From Salvia splendens (lineage: Eukaryota; Streptophyta; Magnoliopsida; Lamiales; Lamiaceae), in NCBI RefSeq assembly GCF_004379255.2, contig NC_056053.1, forward strand, positions 19,960,188 through 20,024,187: a stretch of DNA of 64,000 nt. The letters are read 5' to 3'. Position 1 is the first letter of the stretch. Each line of letters starts with the position of its first letter. Under the pieces are notes generated by a model. That model ran no database searches. It was not told the origin of the DNA and saw nothing but the letters and a program-made list of their open reading frames with translations. Positions 20,354 to 36,164 of the stretch are shown here, in pieces. The position numbers were made by a program, and so were the translations under genes.

Positions 20354-20583
20354 TACTAACCATACACATCACTCTAAATGTACATCCCACAATCCATTAA
20401 CACTATTTCCATCATTTTTTCTCCATCTCTCTCTTAATTTGCCAATTGTGCATTAAAACTGTGGTATTTATAACTTTGTCTATTTTTTTTTTGGATGGAG
20501 GTAGTAGTTTAATATGGAGTAAGGATTATGTTAAGAGAAAATTGTGAGATTGATAATGACTAACTTTTCTTCTAAATTTAATA

Positions 20584-20811
20584 CCCTCTTCGTCCTATAG
20601 AAATATGTCATATTTTCTTTTTCGTACGTCCCATAGATATAGTCAATATCTATTTATGACAACTGTTTCCTCCTATTTTACTTTATCATTTATGGACCCC
20701 ACCATCCACTACACAATTTCAACAACTTTTTCTCGTTCTCTCTTAATTTACCAATTATGAATTAAAACCTGTGCCAATCCTAAATGACCTATTTCTATGG
20801 AACAGATGGAG
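20584..20811. mobile_element. Stowaway-like MITE
   Basis: Left end CCCTCTTCGTCCTATAGAAAT, right end the inverse ATTTCTATGGAACAGATGGAG, TA on both sides. Non-coding, 228 bp. Confidence 0.75.
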
Positions 20812-20883
20812 TATGAATGATCTAATTAATTGAGGCTAAGCGATGCCGTTTTCAACTTCAAGCATCACATAATAAATGTAGTA

Positions 20884-21141
20884 TTCCCTCCGTCCATGAT
20901 TAAATGTGTCATATTTGATCAGCTCGGGTTTTAAGAAATTATTTGACTTTATGAAGAAAAGTTGATAATAAAAGTTAGTGGATGGTGGATCCTACTTTTA
21001 TAGTATTAGTTTTATGAAGAAAAGTTGATAATAAAATATGAGTGCAATATGAGATCATTTACTACAAATAGTAAAAGTAAAATGAGATATTTATTAGTGG
21101 ACGGAAGAAAAAAATGAGACATTTAATGACGGACATACGAG
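20884..21141. mobile_element. Stowaway-like MITE
   Basis: Left TTCCCTCCGTCCATGATTAA, right inverse TTAATGACGGACATACGAG, flanking TA. A degenerate relative without clear ends lies at about 21300-21545. Confidence 0.7.
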
Positions 21142-21671
21142 TACATATATGTGCACACAATATTAATCTATCTTTGGGTCACAATTTACACCCACAACAT
21201 TTACAATATTGAATGGTTCGAATTTCCGACTTATTTGACTTATTAATTAGAGGGGAGAGTTATGCCAATTGAATATCACTTTATTGTAGACTATTGTGTT
21301 ATCATTAGTCTACAACAAAAAACCTATGTTTAAAACCTTTTGACAGACTTTAAGAAATTATTTGAATTTGCAAAAGAAAATGGTAGAAAAAGTTAATATA
21401 ATATGAGTCCAACTTTAATGTATTCATTTTATATTAGTGGAATCTAAGAATCACTTGCTTAAAAATAGTAAAATTGAAATGAGTCATGTATTACTGTATA
21501 AACGAAAAAGAAAAAAAATGAAACATTTAATGTCAGACAGAGTATAAATGTTTGGTAAGTCTATTTCTTATTAGACTTAGAAAATCAATTAATTGATATC
21601 CAAACACGCAAATATAATGATATTTGTCAATACTAGGTATTTTAGTCTTGAATCATGTTTCCGAGTTTGTT

Positions 21672-21805
21672 TATATTTATGCTCTTCAAGACTTGGATAT
21701 ATATACCACAATTTTATAAAATGAAAGAGAAGTATCTTTATATTTATGATCTTCAAGACTTGGATATATATACCACAATTTCATAAAATGAAAGAGAGAC
21801 GTCTG
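21672..21805 (+). repeat. 67-bp tandem duplication
   Basis: TATATTTATG(C/A)TCTTCAAGAC begins at 21672 and 21739. The two copies differ at only a few positions. Confidence 0.9.
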
Positions 21806-22055
21806 CTTAGGTGATAAATACAGTATTCTAGGATTGAAGTAGGCGCATGAGTTCAAAATGCTGCGGCCCCACCGCCGTCTCCGTGCCGCCATTGTTCAAA
21901 TGTTCTAGGTAAGTTCTTACTTTTCTTTAGTCAAATTAGAATTTTTTGCGTTAGTATGTTTTAGGTTTAAGAAAATGACTCAAAAAAATAAAATAAGTGT
22001 GTTGAGTCATAATTTTGATCTTTATGATAACTCATAAGATTATTTCAGAGTAGCA

Positions 22056-22190
22056 TGTCTTTCTTGAAGTGAATTGACTTTTTTTTTCTTGTATATATGT
22101 ATGCAGATATTTTGATAATAATGTGTCTTTCTTGAAGTGAATTGACTTTTTTTTCTTGTATATATGTCTGCAGATATTTTGATAATAATG
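22056..22190 (+). repeat. 68-bp tandem duplication carrying acceptor-like sites
   Basis: TGTCTTTCTTGAAGTGAATT begins at 22056 and 22124. Each copy has a T-rich run ending in TGCAG followed by ATATTTTGATAATAATG, so each could act as a splice acceptor. Confidence 0.9.
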
Positions 22191-22866
22191 TGAGGAACAA
22201 TAATGTTAGTCTCTTTCTTTATATTTGGTTACAAATGCAACAAACTACTTTGAGTATTACTCTGGACTAGTGGTATTATATGGTATTTTTTGTTTCTAGA
22301 TTTTTCTTTAATCTTCTACTCCATAAGAAAACATTTTATTTCTACAGTGCCTCAAATTAATATAAGTATATGTTCTATGTATTTATAGATCAATCTAGTA
22401 ATTTAAAAATATTTCAGAAGTTAAATATCTTAGTACCACAACAATAATTCTCGGCACTTTCAAATCGGACCAGTAGGTGATCCGCTCCGCTTTCAAATAT
22501 ATTAAGGAAAAAATAATTTCAATTAAATGAGAAATTGCTAATTTATCTAACTACTATCATATATCGAATAAATCCTCGAGAAATCCTATATTAGCATTTA
22601 AATTTTTGAGGTGTCTCAAAATTTAAAAAGTTCAAACAAATATTGTGTCATTTTGCCTTTGTGTATCAAAGGTGAAACATTTTCTATAACCCAAAAACCC
22701 TAATTTAGGTCAGGATTCAGTGCTGAATGAATCTGCAAAACATCGCACTCGAAATTAAAGTAGTTATTAGGTGGCATCGTAAGTCCGATTCACAGAATTC
22801 CCAGCAATTTTGATTCAAATCCAGTTCAGTTAATTTGTGAGGTGAGCGAGCAGGAGTCGGTGCTCG

Positions 22867-24978
22867 ATGCTAACTCGCTCGAAACTCGTTGAACAACTCA
22901 GAGATTACCAGGTCCGATCCCAGCACAAGTGTCCCCCTCTTGCCGTCTTCTCCCCCAAACCCCTTCTTTCAACCTGGTTTGTTACTTTTTTGCCCGGAAT
23001 TTAGTTAGCTTTCTCTCGCGGATCAAACAGTTGTGCAGTCTCACAATTTGCTTTATTATGTCTGTTTCACATTGGTAGCTACTCTGATCCATTTTGTTGT
23101 TTCTGGTGTGTAACCAAAAGTATCTTACCTAGGATGAGCTAGCCTTGTTTATGAAAAAAGTGGATCAATTATCAACGAAATGATTGATAATTCAGTTGAA
23201 TGTTACAAATAGGTTATGACTGAAAAGGGGGAAATTGTTATACCTTCCTATCAAAGAGAAATAGAGGAAGCTAAGTAAAAGAACAAGCTCACTATCCATG
23301 AATAGTTGGATGAATAATTTCCCCTGAAGTGTAGGTTAACTAGTGCACTCAAGCTTAGTTTTGTTTCTGCTCAGCCGGCTTGATTGCTTTGTGGTTGTTA
23401 CAACAATGTAAGAAATAAAAATGTGATATGTGCATATCGTTTCAATGGTTAGGTTACCTAAATTATGCACTTTGGTGAGGATGCTTTATTGCTTTTAGAA
23501 AAATCTGTGTTTGCACAGCTATACACTCTAAAACTTTTCCTATTTAAAACATTATTAGAGTGCATGTACAAACTTACATTACTTGAATAGCATCAAGAGG
23601 AAAAACACAATCTACATTTTCTCTAGAGAAGCAATCATATCTTCTTTTACAGGGGATCTATCAGGCATCAAACCTTATGATTTAGTTTGGCCTGTAGATA
23701 AGTACGTGAGCTGACATTTGGAGATTATAGTGACAACATTGACGGCTTCTTTAATTGGGTTGCAAAGAACTCCAAATTTAGAGTTTCTCAAATTTGATAA
23801 AACTAAGATAAAGAGGGCCACTCATTGTCAAGGGTTTGTAATGAAGATCCTAAGAAGGACGAATTACAGTAACTTGGGGGACCTGTGGTGCCTAGGATGG
23901 AAAAAAAGTACTTACATAGCAACCAGCCAGCCAACCATGTATACTACCTTCTACTCTGTATCTGTATCTCTTTTGTTAGTGAAGTTTAATCACCTGTCCA
24001 TCTATAAACTGATTTAGTTGAACTATATAGATAGGACAGAACAATATTATACTCTCATGTCAAGAGGTTAGGCTACTTATTTATCCTCTGGAAATGAAGT
24101 CAATTTGTAAAGAAAATAAAATTTAGAATTTCAGAGCCTATTTTGGGGTATAATGCTGATATGTCAGATATAGGTCTATGCACCTATGCTCGAAATATTT
24201 GAGTAGAACTCCATTTGGGTTATTCCCAGACATATAATGGGCTAAAAACTTTTCTTGAGTTCCTCAAGGTCTCAACAAAAGCTTCGGAATAAGAAAATTT
24301 TAAGAAAAAATAGTCATGAATTAGCCATGTCTATTTCATTTCATTCGCGCATTTTGGTCCTAATTTTATACCCTAAGAATATAGCCATCTCCATACCATG
24401 CCTGCTGCTTTTCATTATTCCAACATCATTGCTCGAAAGGTTTTGTGTTTCAGTCCTAAATTGATGGGAGCTGTTTCCAACTCGTACTATTATATATTAC
24501 AAAATAGCAAACCATTGGAGATTCATAACTATACAATGTGTTGTGACATATGAGGTCGTCTTTCAATAGGTAGTTGCCTGCATATTTGAGTTCAACAGCC
24601 CCATTAGTTAATAATGACTGCTGTAATCTCAAAATGCAATACGGCCCCATTAGTTTCTCCATTCATGTATGCAAGAAATAATATGATGTCTCTTTTTCTG
24701 TCACTAATATGAGTTTGTCATGTCTAATATTGATTCAGATTCTTCTCTAACTCATATATTTCTCATTATGCAGGAGTGATGTTGCACTTGCTGTTTTTTG
24801 GGCCTTATTATTTATTGCCCTCCTAATTTCATCGTATATTACCCTTTACCTAAAACGCTACTGGGTTTCCTACATTGTACTATGCCTCGGTATCCTTCTT
24901 CCTATACGTTTGAGAATTCTGCGGCAGTCACTTGCTAGAAAGAGAGACAGAAGACTGATGCTGCCTCTATCCATGTGA
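22867..24978 (+). CDS. Small conserved plant membrane protein, 104 aa, two exons
   Basis: Exons 22867-22976 and 24774-24978 (315 nt) join by GT-AG across a 1.8-kb intron and split a Trp codon. The product begins MLTRSKLVEQLRDYQVRSQH, with a basic/polar N-terminal region of about 38 residues. Then come two hydrophobic segments (about 39-63 DVALAVFWALLFIALLISS and about 66-85 YWVSYIVLCLGILLP) and a basic tail RKRDRRLMLPLSM. The pattern matches an uncharacterised single-copy type of plant protein with two membrane spans. The start is the first ATG after a leader and is the only one giving this N-terminus. The high conservation of MLTRSKLVEQLRDYQ and LLPIRLRI as I recall the family suggests constraint, but the function is unknown. 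The intron holds no other supported gene. Confidence 0.85.
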
Positions 24979-25197
24979 GTTGGAGAGACTCAAAATAACT
25001 ATAGCAAAAGTGGGATTCTTGACTTCAGACTTTGCAGCTTTTTTAATCTGTCCATTTTAATTATTTAATTATTTTTCTAAAATTGAGTATCATTTTAATA
25101 ATTTAATAATGGAGTATCATTTTTCTAAAATTGATGCTTAAAAAAAAGTATCTCACTTAATGTGACGAAGGGATTTCCTTTCAATTCGGGCATTAAC

Positions 25198-25468
25198 CAG
25201 GCCCGGTCCTGAGTTTTTATTGGCCCGGGGCGGAACTAAAAGAGGGGCCCCATAATAATACTATAAACTAATAGTAACAATAACAACAGTAGTAATAAAA
25301 CACTTCAATACATCCAAGACAATATTTATAGCATACAATTTATATTATTACCTTAAAAGTTGTCCAGTAGCATGTATATACTCATGTATGTATTTGGATT
25401 TTGGAGGCCCCAACGTTTTGGGGGCCCGGGGCGGGGGCACTGCTCGACCCCCCCCAGGGCCGGGCCTG
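25198..25468. mobile_element. hAT-type MITE
   Basis: A 271-bp element with ends CAGGCCCGGTCCTGA and inverse CAGGCCCGGCCCTGG, flanked by a perfect 8-bp duplication GCATTAAC (25190-25197, 25469-25476). The GC-rich ends contrast with an AT-rich centre. No coding sequence. Confidence 0.92.
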
Positions 25469-25556
25469 GCATTAACACTATTTAGTTGTTTGTTGGTTGT
25501 CTATTTCATTCACAATAATGAAAAAGTTACTTGTTAAGATACTTTAGAGTTAAATA

Positions 25557-25756
25557 CTCTTTCCGTCCATAAAAAATAAGTAAAGTTGTAAACGACATGA
25601 GTTTTAATGCATAATTAGAAAATAAGAGATGTGGATGGAAAATATAGTGGAATTAGTGTTAGTATTGGTTTAAAACTTTTTATTTTTTTAAAATTAATCT
25701 AATTTAGTGGAAGGTCAAAATAGTAAAACTTGTCTATTTTTTATGGACGGATGGAG
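25557..25756. mobile_element. Stowaway-like MITE
   Basis: Left CTCTTTCCGTCCATAAAAAAT, right inverse ATTTTTTATGGACGGATGGAG, TA flanks. Exactly 200 bp, non-coding. Confidence 0.85.
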
Positions 25757-26212
25757 TATATATTAAATCATCCACTTCTAGTACATACTCCTTTCGTCTC
25801 ATTCCAAATGGAGTATTTCATATTCAGAATATGATTTTATCTATAATTATTAATGAAATAGTCTATGATTTAACTAAATTAGAGCATCCTCAACCATGCT
25901 CTTATCAAAGAGCATGGTTGTGGGCCCGACCCCACATTTATTAATGTTTTACTCTCTGTTCTTCCCCAAGAGCACAATACCACATCCATGCTCTTCCGCA
26001 AGGACATACTCAAGGATACCACCATTCTATTATTCAATTTAAATAAAAACATTTCTAAAATATTAAAATGCATTGAAAATATCCACAATACTATTACTAG
26101 TTACTAAAAAATTAAAAATTTCATAATTAAAGTCTAAAAAATAAAAATTACATAATTTAAATCCTAAAAATTTAAAATTACATAATTAAATTCATAAAAA
26201 TTAAAAAACCCA

Positions 26213-27500
26213 CTACTCGTTGCCGAATTTCTCCCAAATGTGTTTGATTAAGTCATCTTGTAGCTCAGTGTGGGTCTTGGTATCGCGTATTGTGTGTCTT
26301 GTTTGGATCCTCTCGCGCACCGTCGTATGCATACCTCGGCGTGAGGGAGACCTTGCGGTTGAGCTTCCGGCTTCATCCTCGTCGTTAAAGTTAGCCGTCA
26401 TCGGTCCTTCGTCAGCTATAATCATATTGTGCAAGATAATACACGTGTACATGATGTCGGCAATATTCTTAACGTACCACAGCCGACACGGGGCCATCAC
26501 AATGTTAAATCGGCCTTGAAGGACCCCAAAAGCTCTTTCGACGTCTTTCTGAGCAGCCTCTTGACGCTGCGCATAAAGAACTCGTCTCGGGTCTTGCGGA
26601 TTGTTGAGCGTCTTCATGAAAGTCGACCACCTTGGGTAGATACCATCGGCGAGATAGTAACCCATGTGGTATGAATTTCCGTTGACGGTGAAGTCGATCG
26701 CCGATGCTACACCATTCAAAACATCATTGAAGAGTGGTGAAGAATAGAGCACGTTCAAGTCGTTGTTGGATCCGGCCACACCGAAATATGCATGCCAAAT
26801 CCATAGGCGGTAGTCGGCGACCGCTTCAAGGATAAGCGTTGGGCCGCCGCCTTTGTCGTCGCTTAAGTGTTGCCCCCTCCAAGCATTCGGGCAATTCTTC
26901 CACTTCCAATGCATGAAGTCAATGGTGCCATGCATACTGGGAAATTCCGTGGACTGTTTTGTGAAGATGAAGCAACCGTTGACAATCTTTGGTGATAGGT
27001 GCCCGAAGGAATTCATCACCGAAAGCAGAACGAACGTCGTCGCAAAAAAATTTGAGGCATTCGATTCCAGTTGACTCACCCACATACAAATACTCATCGA
27101 AGAGGTCAGCTATTTGCCCAGTAGCAAGTTGTCGGATGGCACAAGTACACTTCTGCAACGCCTAGAGACTTTGCCGACCGGTTGCGTCTCTACATGATTG
27201 AAAGTATTCAACACGGGCGGACAATGTGTTGACAATACGCATAAACAACCGTTTTGACATGCGAAAACGGCGCCGTAAGTAATCTTCCGGAAACCGCGGC
27301 TCGTCGGAAAAATAGTCGGCAATGAGCCTTTCGTGGGCTCCCTCCCGGTCACGAGGGATGTAGCGGCGATTTGATCTAGTTGGTCGAGGAGTAGGGGCGG
27401 GGGTAGCGGCGGCGACATAGGCTTCATAGACGGCATGATATTGTTCATAGTATTCTTGTTCTTCGCGCTTCGCTTCCGCCATGATATCACTGAAATCCAT
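26213..27500 (-). pseudogene. Harbinger transposase, copy B, disrupted
   Basis: Starts at ATG 27500 (MDFSDIMAEAK). It is broken by an in-frame TAG at 27162-27164, where copies A and C have the SIT codons of the RQSIT(A/P)LQKC stretch. A +1 insertion lies at about 26930-26950, where HGFPGML of the other copies is expected. After that the frame is open again to 26213 and keeps DFMHWKW (first Asp), SNNDLNVL (second Asp) and ERAFGVLQ (Glu), ending IWEKFGNE. The catalytic residues survive but the two breaks prevent one protein. There is no sign of a replacement start for the C-terminal part. Confidence 0.92.
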
Positions 27501-27725
27501 TTTTGAATTTAGAGAGAGTATGAGTGAGAGAGGAAGATGTAGATGAGTTGTATAAAAAATATGAATGAGAGATAATTTGATATGAAAAATGGATGTTGAA
27601 TGTGTGTATTTATAGATGATTTTGAGATTAAATTTTTTTTTAAAAAATTAAAAAATTCAAAAAAACGGTAATAAAACAACTATATTTTTGGGAATCCAAA
27701 AATATATTTTTTTTTATTTTTAATA

Positions 27726-27904
27726 CTCCCTCCGTCCCGGGCTACTCGCTCATTTCCTTTTCGGCTCGGAGATTAAGGAATGAGTGTATAGGAAAGTAAA
27801 AAATGACGGCTGTAGGTAAAAATTTTTACTAAAAATGGAAAAAGTGCAAGTAACTTGGGACACCCAAAAAGGAAATAAGTGCGAGTAGTGCGGGACGGAG
27901 GGAG
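27726..27904. mobile_element. Stowaway-like MITE nested in Harbinger copy B
   Basis: Left CTCCCTCCGTCCCGGGCTACT, right inverse AGTGCGGGACGGAGGGAG, TA duplicates at 27724-27725 and 27905-27906. 179 bp. It inserted after copy B, in the stretch corresponding to the transposase 5' flank. Confidence 0.9.
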
Positions 27905-28114
27905 TATTATTTTTGATTTTAAAAAAAAAGAAAAGAAATTGCAACGGCTAAGCCGTTGGCGAATGAGAGGGCGCCACGTCGCCCTACTCAGCGGCACGGA
28001 CGTGCTCGATACATCGAGCAGCGTGCCGTCGGCAAGAGTGCAGCGTCGGACAGCAGCGTGCCGCGCCATTTGCACGGACGACGTCCTCCCTAACTAGCAC
28101 TGTTGGGGATGCTA

Positions 28115-28529
28115 TTAATAAAGTCAATAATTTTGGTTTAATCATGTTGTGATTTTAGTTTTATCACACAGACTATTCAATTTTTTTTAAAAAAAAGTAA
28201 AGTCTTGGTTGGATTTAGTATACAATTTGGCTAATAAGCTACCTTTAACACATCGGTAAATGATTGGTTTTCTTCAAAAAAAAAAAGAAATAGAGTTCAC
28301 TTAAATGATCGATAATTGGGTAAATTAACACAATAGAGTGGCATTCATGTATTTAAGAAGATAAAAAAGGGTATATTAGTATTATGGTAGTCGTTTAGCA
28401 CTCCCAAGCAAATTCGACTCCACCGTCTTCTCTAGCAGGCAGCAGCATTGTCATTTCTCTCCAACAAATACAATACATACACAAACGCACTAGATCAGCA
28501 TTCATTTTCGTATTCGATATCGAGGCGAG
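28115..28529 (+). other. 5' flank and 5' UTR of SDH1
   Basis: AT-rich spacer, then CT-rich leader-like sequence (TCTTCTCTAGCAGG, TCTCTCCAAC) before the SDH1 start. No coding sequence, and no certain TATA box could be chosen. Confidence 0.5.
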
Positions 28530-33231
<4,702 letters not shown>

Positions 33232-33948
33232 TGTGGTTGCTCATTTGTTAGAAATATTGGGAATTAGATCTGATAGCTAAGGTTAAGCTTTGCAATAATC
33301 AAATAAAATGACAAGAATTTTGTCAATAAATAGCTCTCGGCCTTGCAGTGGTTTGGTGGTGGTTAGGTTATTTGTTAAGAAAATCGTGATTCACATACGA
33401 GGTTGATTGATTTTGAAAATATCTTTGTTGTGGTGAAGCTTAACCTGTGAAGTTTTTAGTTATATGAAAACGATAGTTCGATCTTTCTTGTTTCGATCTT
33501 TCTTGTTTTGGGTTGTCTACGTCAAATTTGAAGTTCTGTTTGCGAGGAATCTTCAAAATGATAGTACTAGTAATTATCTTCGAGAATTGTCTCTATTCCT
33601 AGATTCGCCTTCGAAACAAAGTTAACATGCACATCTTTGTTTGTCACTCTTATCTCCTCACTTTCTGAAAAATGTACAGCATTGCATGCATACCTGACCA
33701 AATATAAATGCAATTTGGGTATGGTGTGTAAATTTAGGAGGTAAAGAAAAAGACGTGGCGCAGCTTGCAACCTCTATGGTGTACACGTGTATACACTCGA
33801 AGACTGTATCCACTATTCTACTCCCCACGTATTAGAATTATTAATATTAATATCTCTAACATCGCTTCTTCACCGATCTCATCCTCAATTCCATCTATCC
33901 ACCGATAACAATTACTAATTAATTAGCACAAGAGAGAGAGAGAGGGGA
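33232..33948 (+). other. SDH1 3' UTR and promoter of the VOC gene
   Basis: The 3' UTR has several AATAAA-like signals (AATAAAATGACAAG near 33300). 33750-33948 is the presumed promoter and leader of the next gene, ending in a GAGAGAGAGAGAG tract before the ATG. No coding sequence is supported. Confidence 0.5.
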
Positions 33949-34504
33949 ATGGCATCAAACCTGCTGCCTGCGTTTGCATACACGGTTGTGTACGTGAAAG
34001 ATGTGGCCAAATCTGTTGAATTCTACTGCAAGGCCTTCGGCTACAACGTCCGCCGCCTAGACGCTTCTCACCGGTGATCATCAAATGCTCTCTCTATTTC
34101 TTCATCTCAATTTGTTCTACTTATAATTGTAAAATTCATCATATTCATGGCCTGTAGATGGGGGGAGCTGGAGACCGGGACGACCACGATAGCGTTCACA
34201 CCGGCAAAGCAACACGAGACGGATGATCTCACCGGGAGCGTCAAGAACCGCCAAAGGAATCCCGTCGAGGTTTGCTTTGATTACGCCGACGTTGATGTCG
34301 CCTTTAAGGTATGTACATATTTTAGATCTAATTAATGATCATCAATATTGATAGTGACGGTGGTGGTGTTTGCAGAGAGCGGTGGAGAATGGGGCGGAGG
34401 CGGTGGCGAAGCCGGAGGAGAAAGAGTGGGGCCAGAAAGTGGGGTACGTCAAAGATATTGATGGTATCGTCGTCAGATTGGGAAGCCACGTTCGATCATC
34501 CTAG
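33949..34504 (+). CDS. VOC (glyoxalase/bleomycin-resistance/dioxygenase) superfamily protein, 134 aa
   Basis: Three exons 33949-34073, 34158-34308 and 34376-34504 (405 nt), GT-AG, phases 2 and 0. The product begins MASNLLPAFAYTVVYVKDVAKSVEFYCKAFGY, the typical first beta-alpha-beta of a VOC half-domain. It continues with GELETGTTTIAFTPA, VEVCFDYADVDVAF and WGQKVGYVKDIDGIVVRLG, the second half. A single VOC domain of this size usually works as a dimer whose metal sites are built from both halves. Substrate and metal cannot be read from the sequence, so I do not name a reaction. It resembles small plant glyoxalase-like proteins. The gene looks complete and undamaged. Confidence 0.88.
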
Positions 34505-35777
34505 ACCTATATAATGCAAAGAAATGTAAGGCTAAGAAGTATACTATATAATAGCTTTATAATAAAATAAGTATATAACTAGTTTTATAATAACGTGTGA
34601 GCGGAAATTCGGGAATTCCAATACCAAAAATTAAGCCTAAAACCTATCTTTCGCTCTCAAATATGTTGCCTATAGTCTATACCAAGTTCATATCAGTGCA
34701 AGTTAATGATTTCTTTAGAATGAGGTCCCTCTTGAGATTTGAATATGGGTCACAATACGTGTGTGTACATGAATCAAGAATGTAGCTATGGAAGTAAGTA
34801 AATTTATTTTACAAAGATCCCTAATCTAATCCTTTAATCTCTGTAATTGATCTCTTCCTTATTATTTTCGAACGAAGAAAATATATCCCCGTTGCAAAAG
34901 ACTGGAGCCTTTAACATGATTTTCATTATCTTTACAACAATTATGATCGGTGAAAGTCATATGAGATGCAGAGTTTCATCTGTCTACGGAACATATGATT
35001 GCATTATTTATTTATGTATTTTTAAAAGCAGCAGCATAATAAGACAAAATAGGGGAAATGACATTCTAACATAACACCTTAAATTTGATTTGGGCCTCAC
35101 GAAAAGAGGGCCACGCTGAGTCCTATTTCTATGGAACAATCAGACAAGAAAGCTGAAGTAACAAACTGAACCAAAAAAAATTAGATTAATTGATTCCATG
35201 AAGTTAAAGTTAACCACGAAAAATAAAAATGAAAAATGCATTCCAACTTATTTTATTCGAAACAATAGAGTGAAACTCAAAAATAAAGTACACTGAAATC
35301 GTCACAAAAACTAAAAAATATACAACATTCATGCCTTATGAATAAAGGACTAAATACTGCGTGCTGGTTAGTACTAATTGAGTAGAATTACTTCCGCCGT
35401 CAATAGTCTTAATTGTGGACCGCATCGAGTTTTATTGATAAATTGGTAAAGTAAAAAAAATAAATTTTATTGATAAATTGGTAAAGTAAAAAAAATAAAT
35501 AAAAGTAGGTAAAGTGTAAGAAAGAGGAGAAGAAGCAAGAGAGAGGATGAGAAAAGTAAATGAGAATAAGTTTCCATTTTTGAAATGAGACTATTTTTTA
35601 TGAACACTTCAAAATGATAAAATGAGATTATTTTTCGTGGACGGAGAGAGTATAATTTAACTCATCATTTCTGTTTAACATTTTTTCTTCTGGCCTTAAA
35701 GTAGAAATAGTTACTAATTTAATACTACTACTATTATATAGAAATTGCAAATTAAATTAATTCAAGTAAGCCTATAA
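34505..35777. other. Spacer downstream of the VOC gene
   Basis: No gene recognised. 34597-34800 resembles general repetitive DNA. A short direct duplication (TTTTATTGATAAATTGGTAA repeated at about 35431 and 35466) lies within the MITE at 35391-35650. Confidence 0.5.
35391..35650. mobile_element. Stowaway-like MITE
   Basis: Left CTTCCGCCGTCAATAGTCTTA, right inverse TTTTTCGTGGACGGAGAGAG, TA flanks, 260 bp. It contains an internal ~35-bp direct duplication. Confidence 0.7.
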
Positions 35778-36164
35778 GGCCATCCATAATGGGGCGGACG
35801 ATAGCGCGCCCGCCACTGTGGCTCCGCGGACGACGGACGATGCATCGTGCGCGCCCGATGCTTAGTCCGCGGACGATAGGGCATCTTCCGCGTCATCGTC
35901 CGCCCACTGTGGGAGGCGCGGACGATGCAAGGAGTTTTTTTTTTTTTTTTTTAATTCGAAATTTGTCTATTTAAACCTCGATTGTCATTCCATTTTTTAT
36001 ACGAACATTTCTCGCATCAGTTCTCTCATCTCTCACATCTCTCCAAATCTTACAAGCCAAAATGAACCATGACGACGACCGGAGTTCTTCGGAGGACGGT
36101 AGTGTGGGCCCGTAACCGCCATCGCTGAGTTTGCGTATTTTTTTGTAACCCGTATTGTAATGTA

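Larger units (their letters stand above)
19381..22866. other. MITE-rich spacer between PERK and the membrane-protein gene
   Basis: No gene supported. It holds the MITEs listed separately, a possible MITE end near 19720-19742 (GGGACAGAGGGAGTA) and a degenerate MITE relative at about 21300-21545. A short GC-rich stretch at 21858-21908 (ATGCTGCGGCCCCACCG...) is followed by a strong donor CTAG|GTAAGT, perhaps an orphan exon. 22700-22866 is the presumed promoter and 5' UTR of the next gene. Confidence 0.5.
25882..28114 (-). mobile_element. PIF/Harbinger element, copy B (decayed, minus strand)
   Basis: The right-hand (5') end has lost the first base of its repeat (AGCATCCCC instead of GAGCATCC). 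The left end is GAGCATCCTCAACC. TTA duplications lie at 25879-25881 and 28115-28117. It contains a broken transposase and a nested MITE (27726-27904). It is homologous along its length to copies A and C, with more differences, so it is the oldest of the three. Confidence 0.9.
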
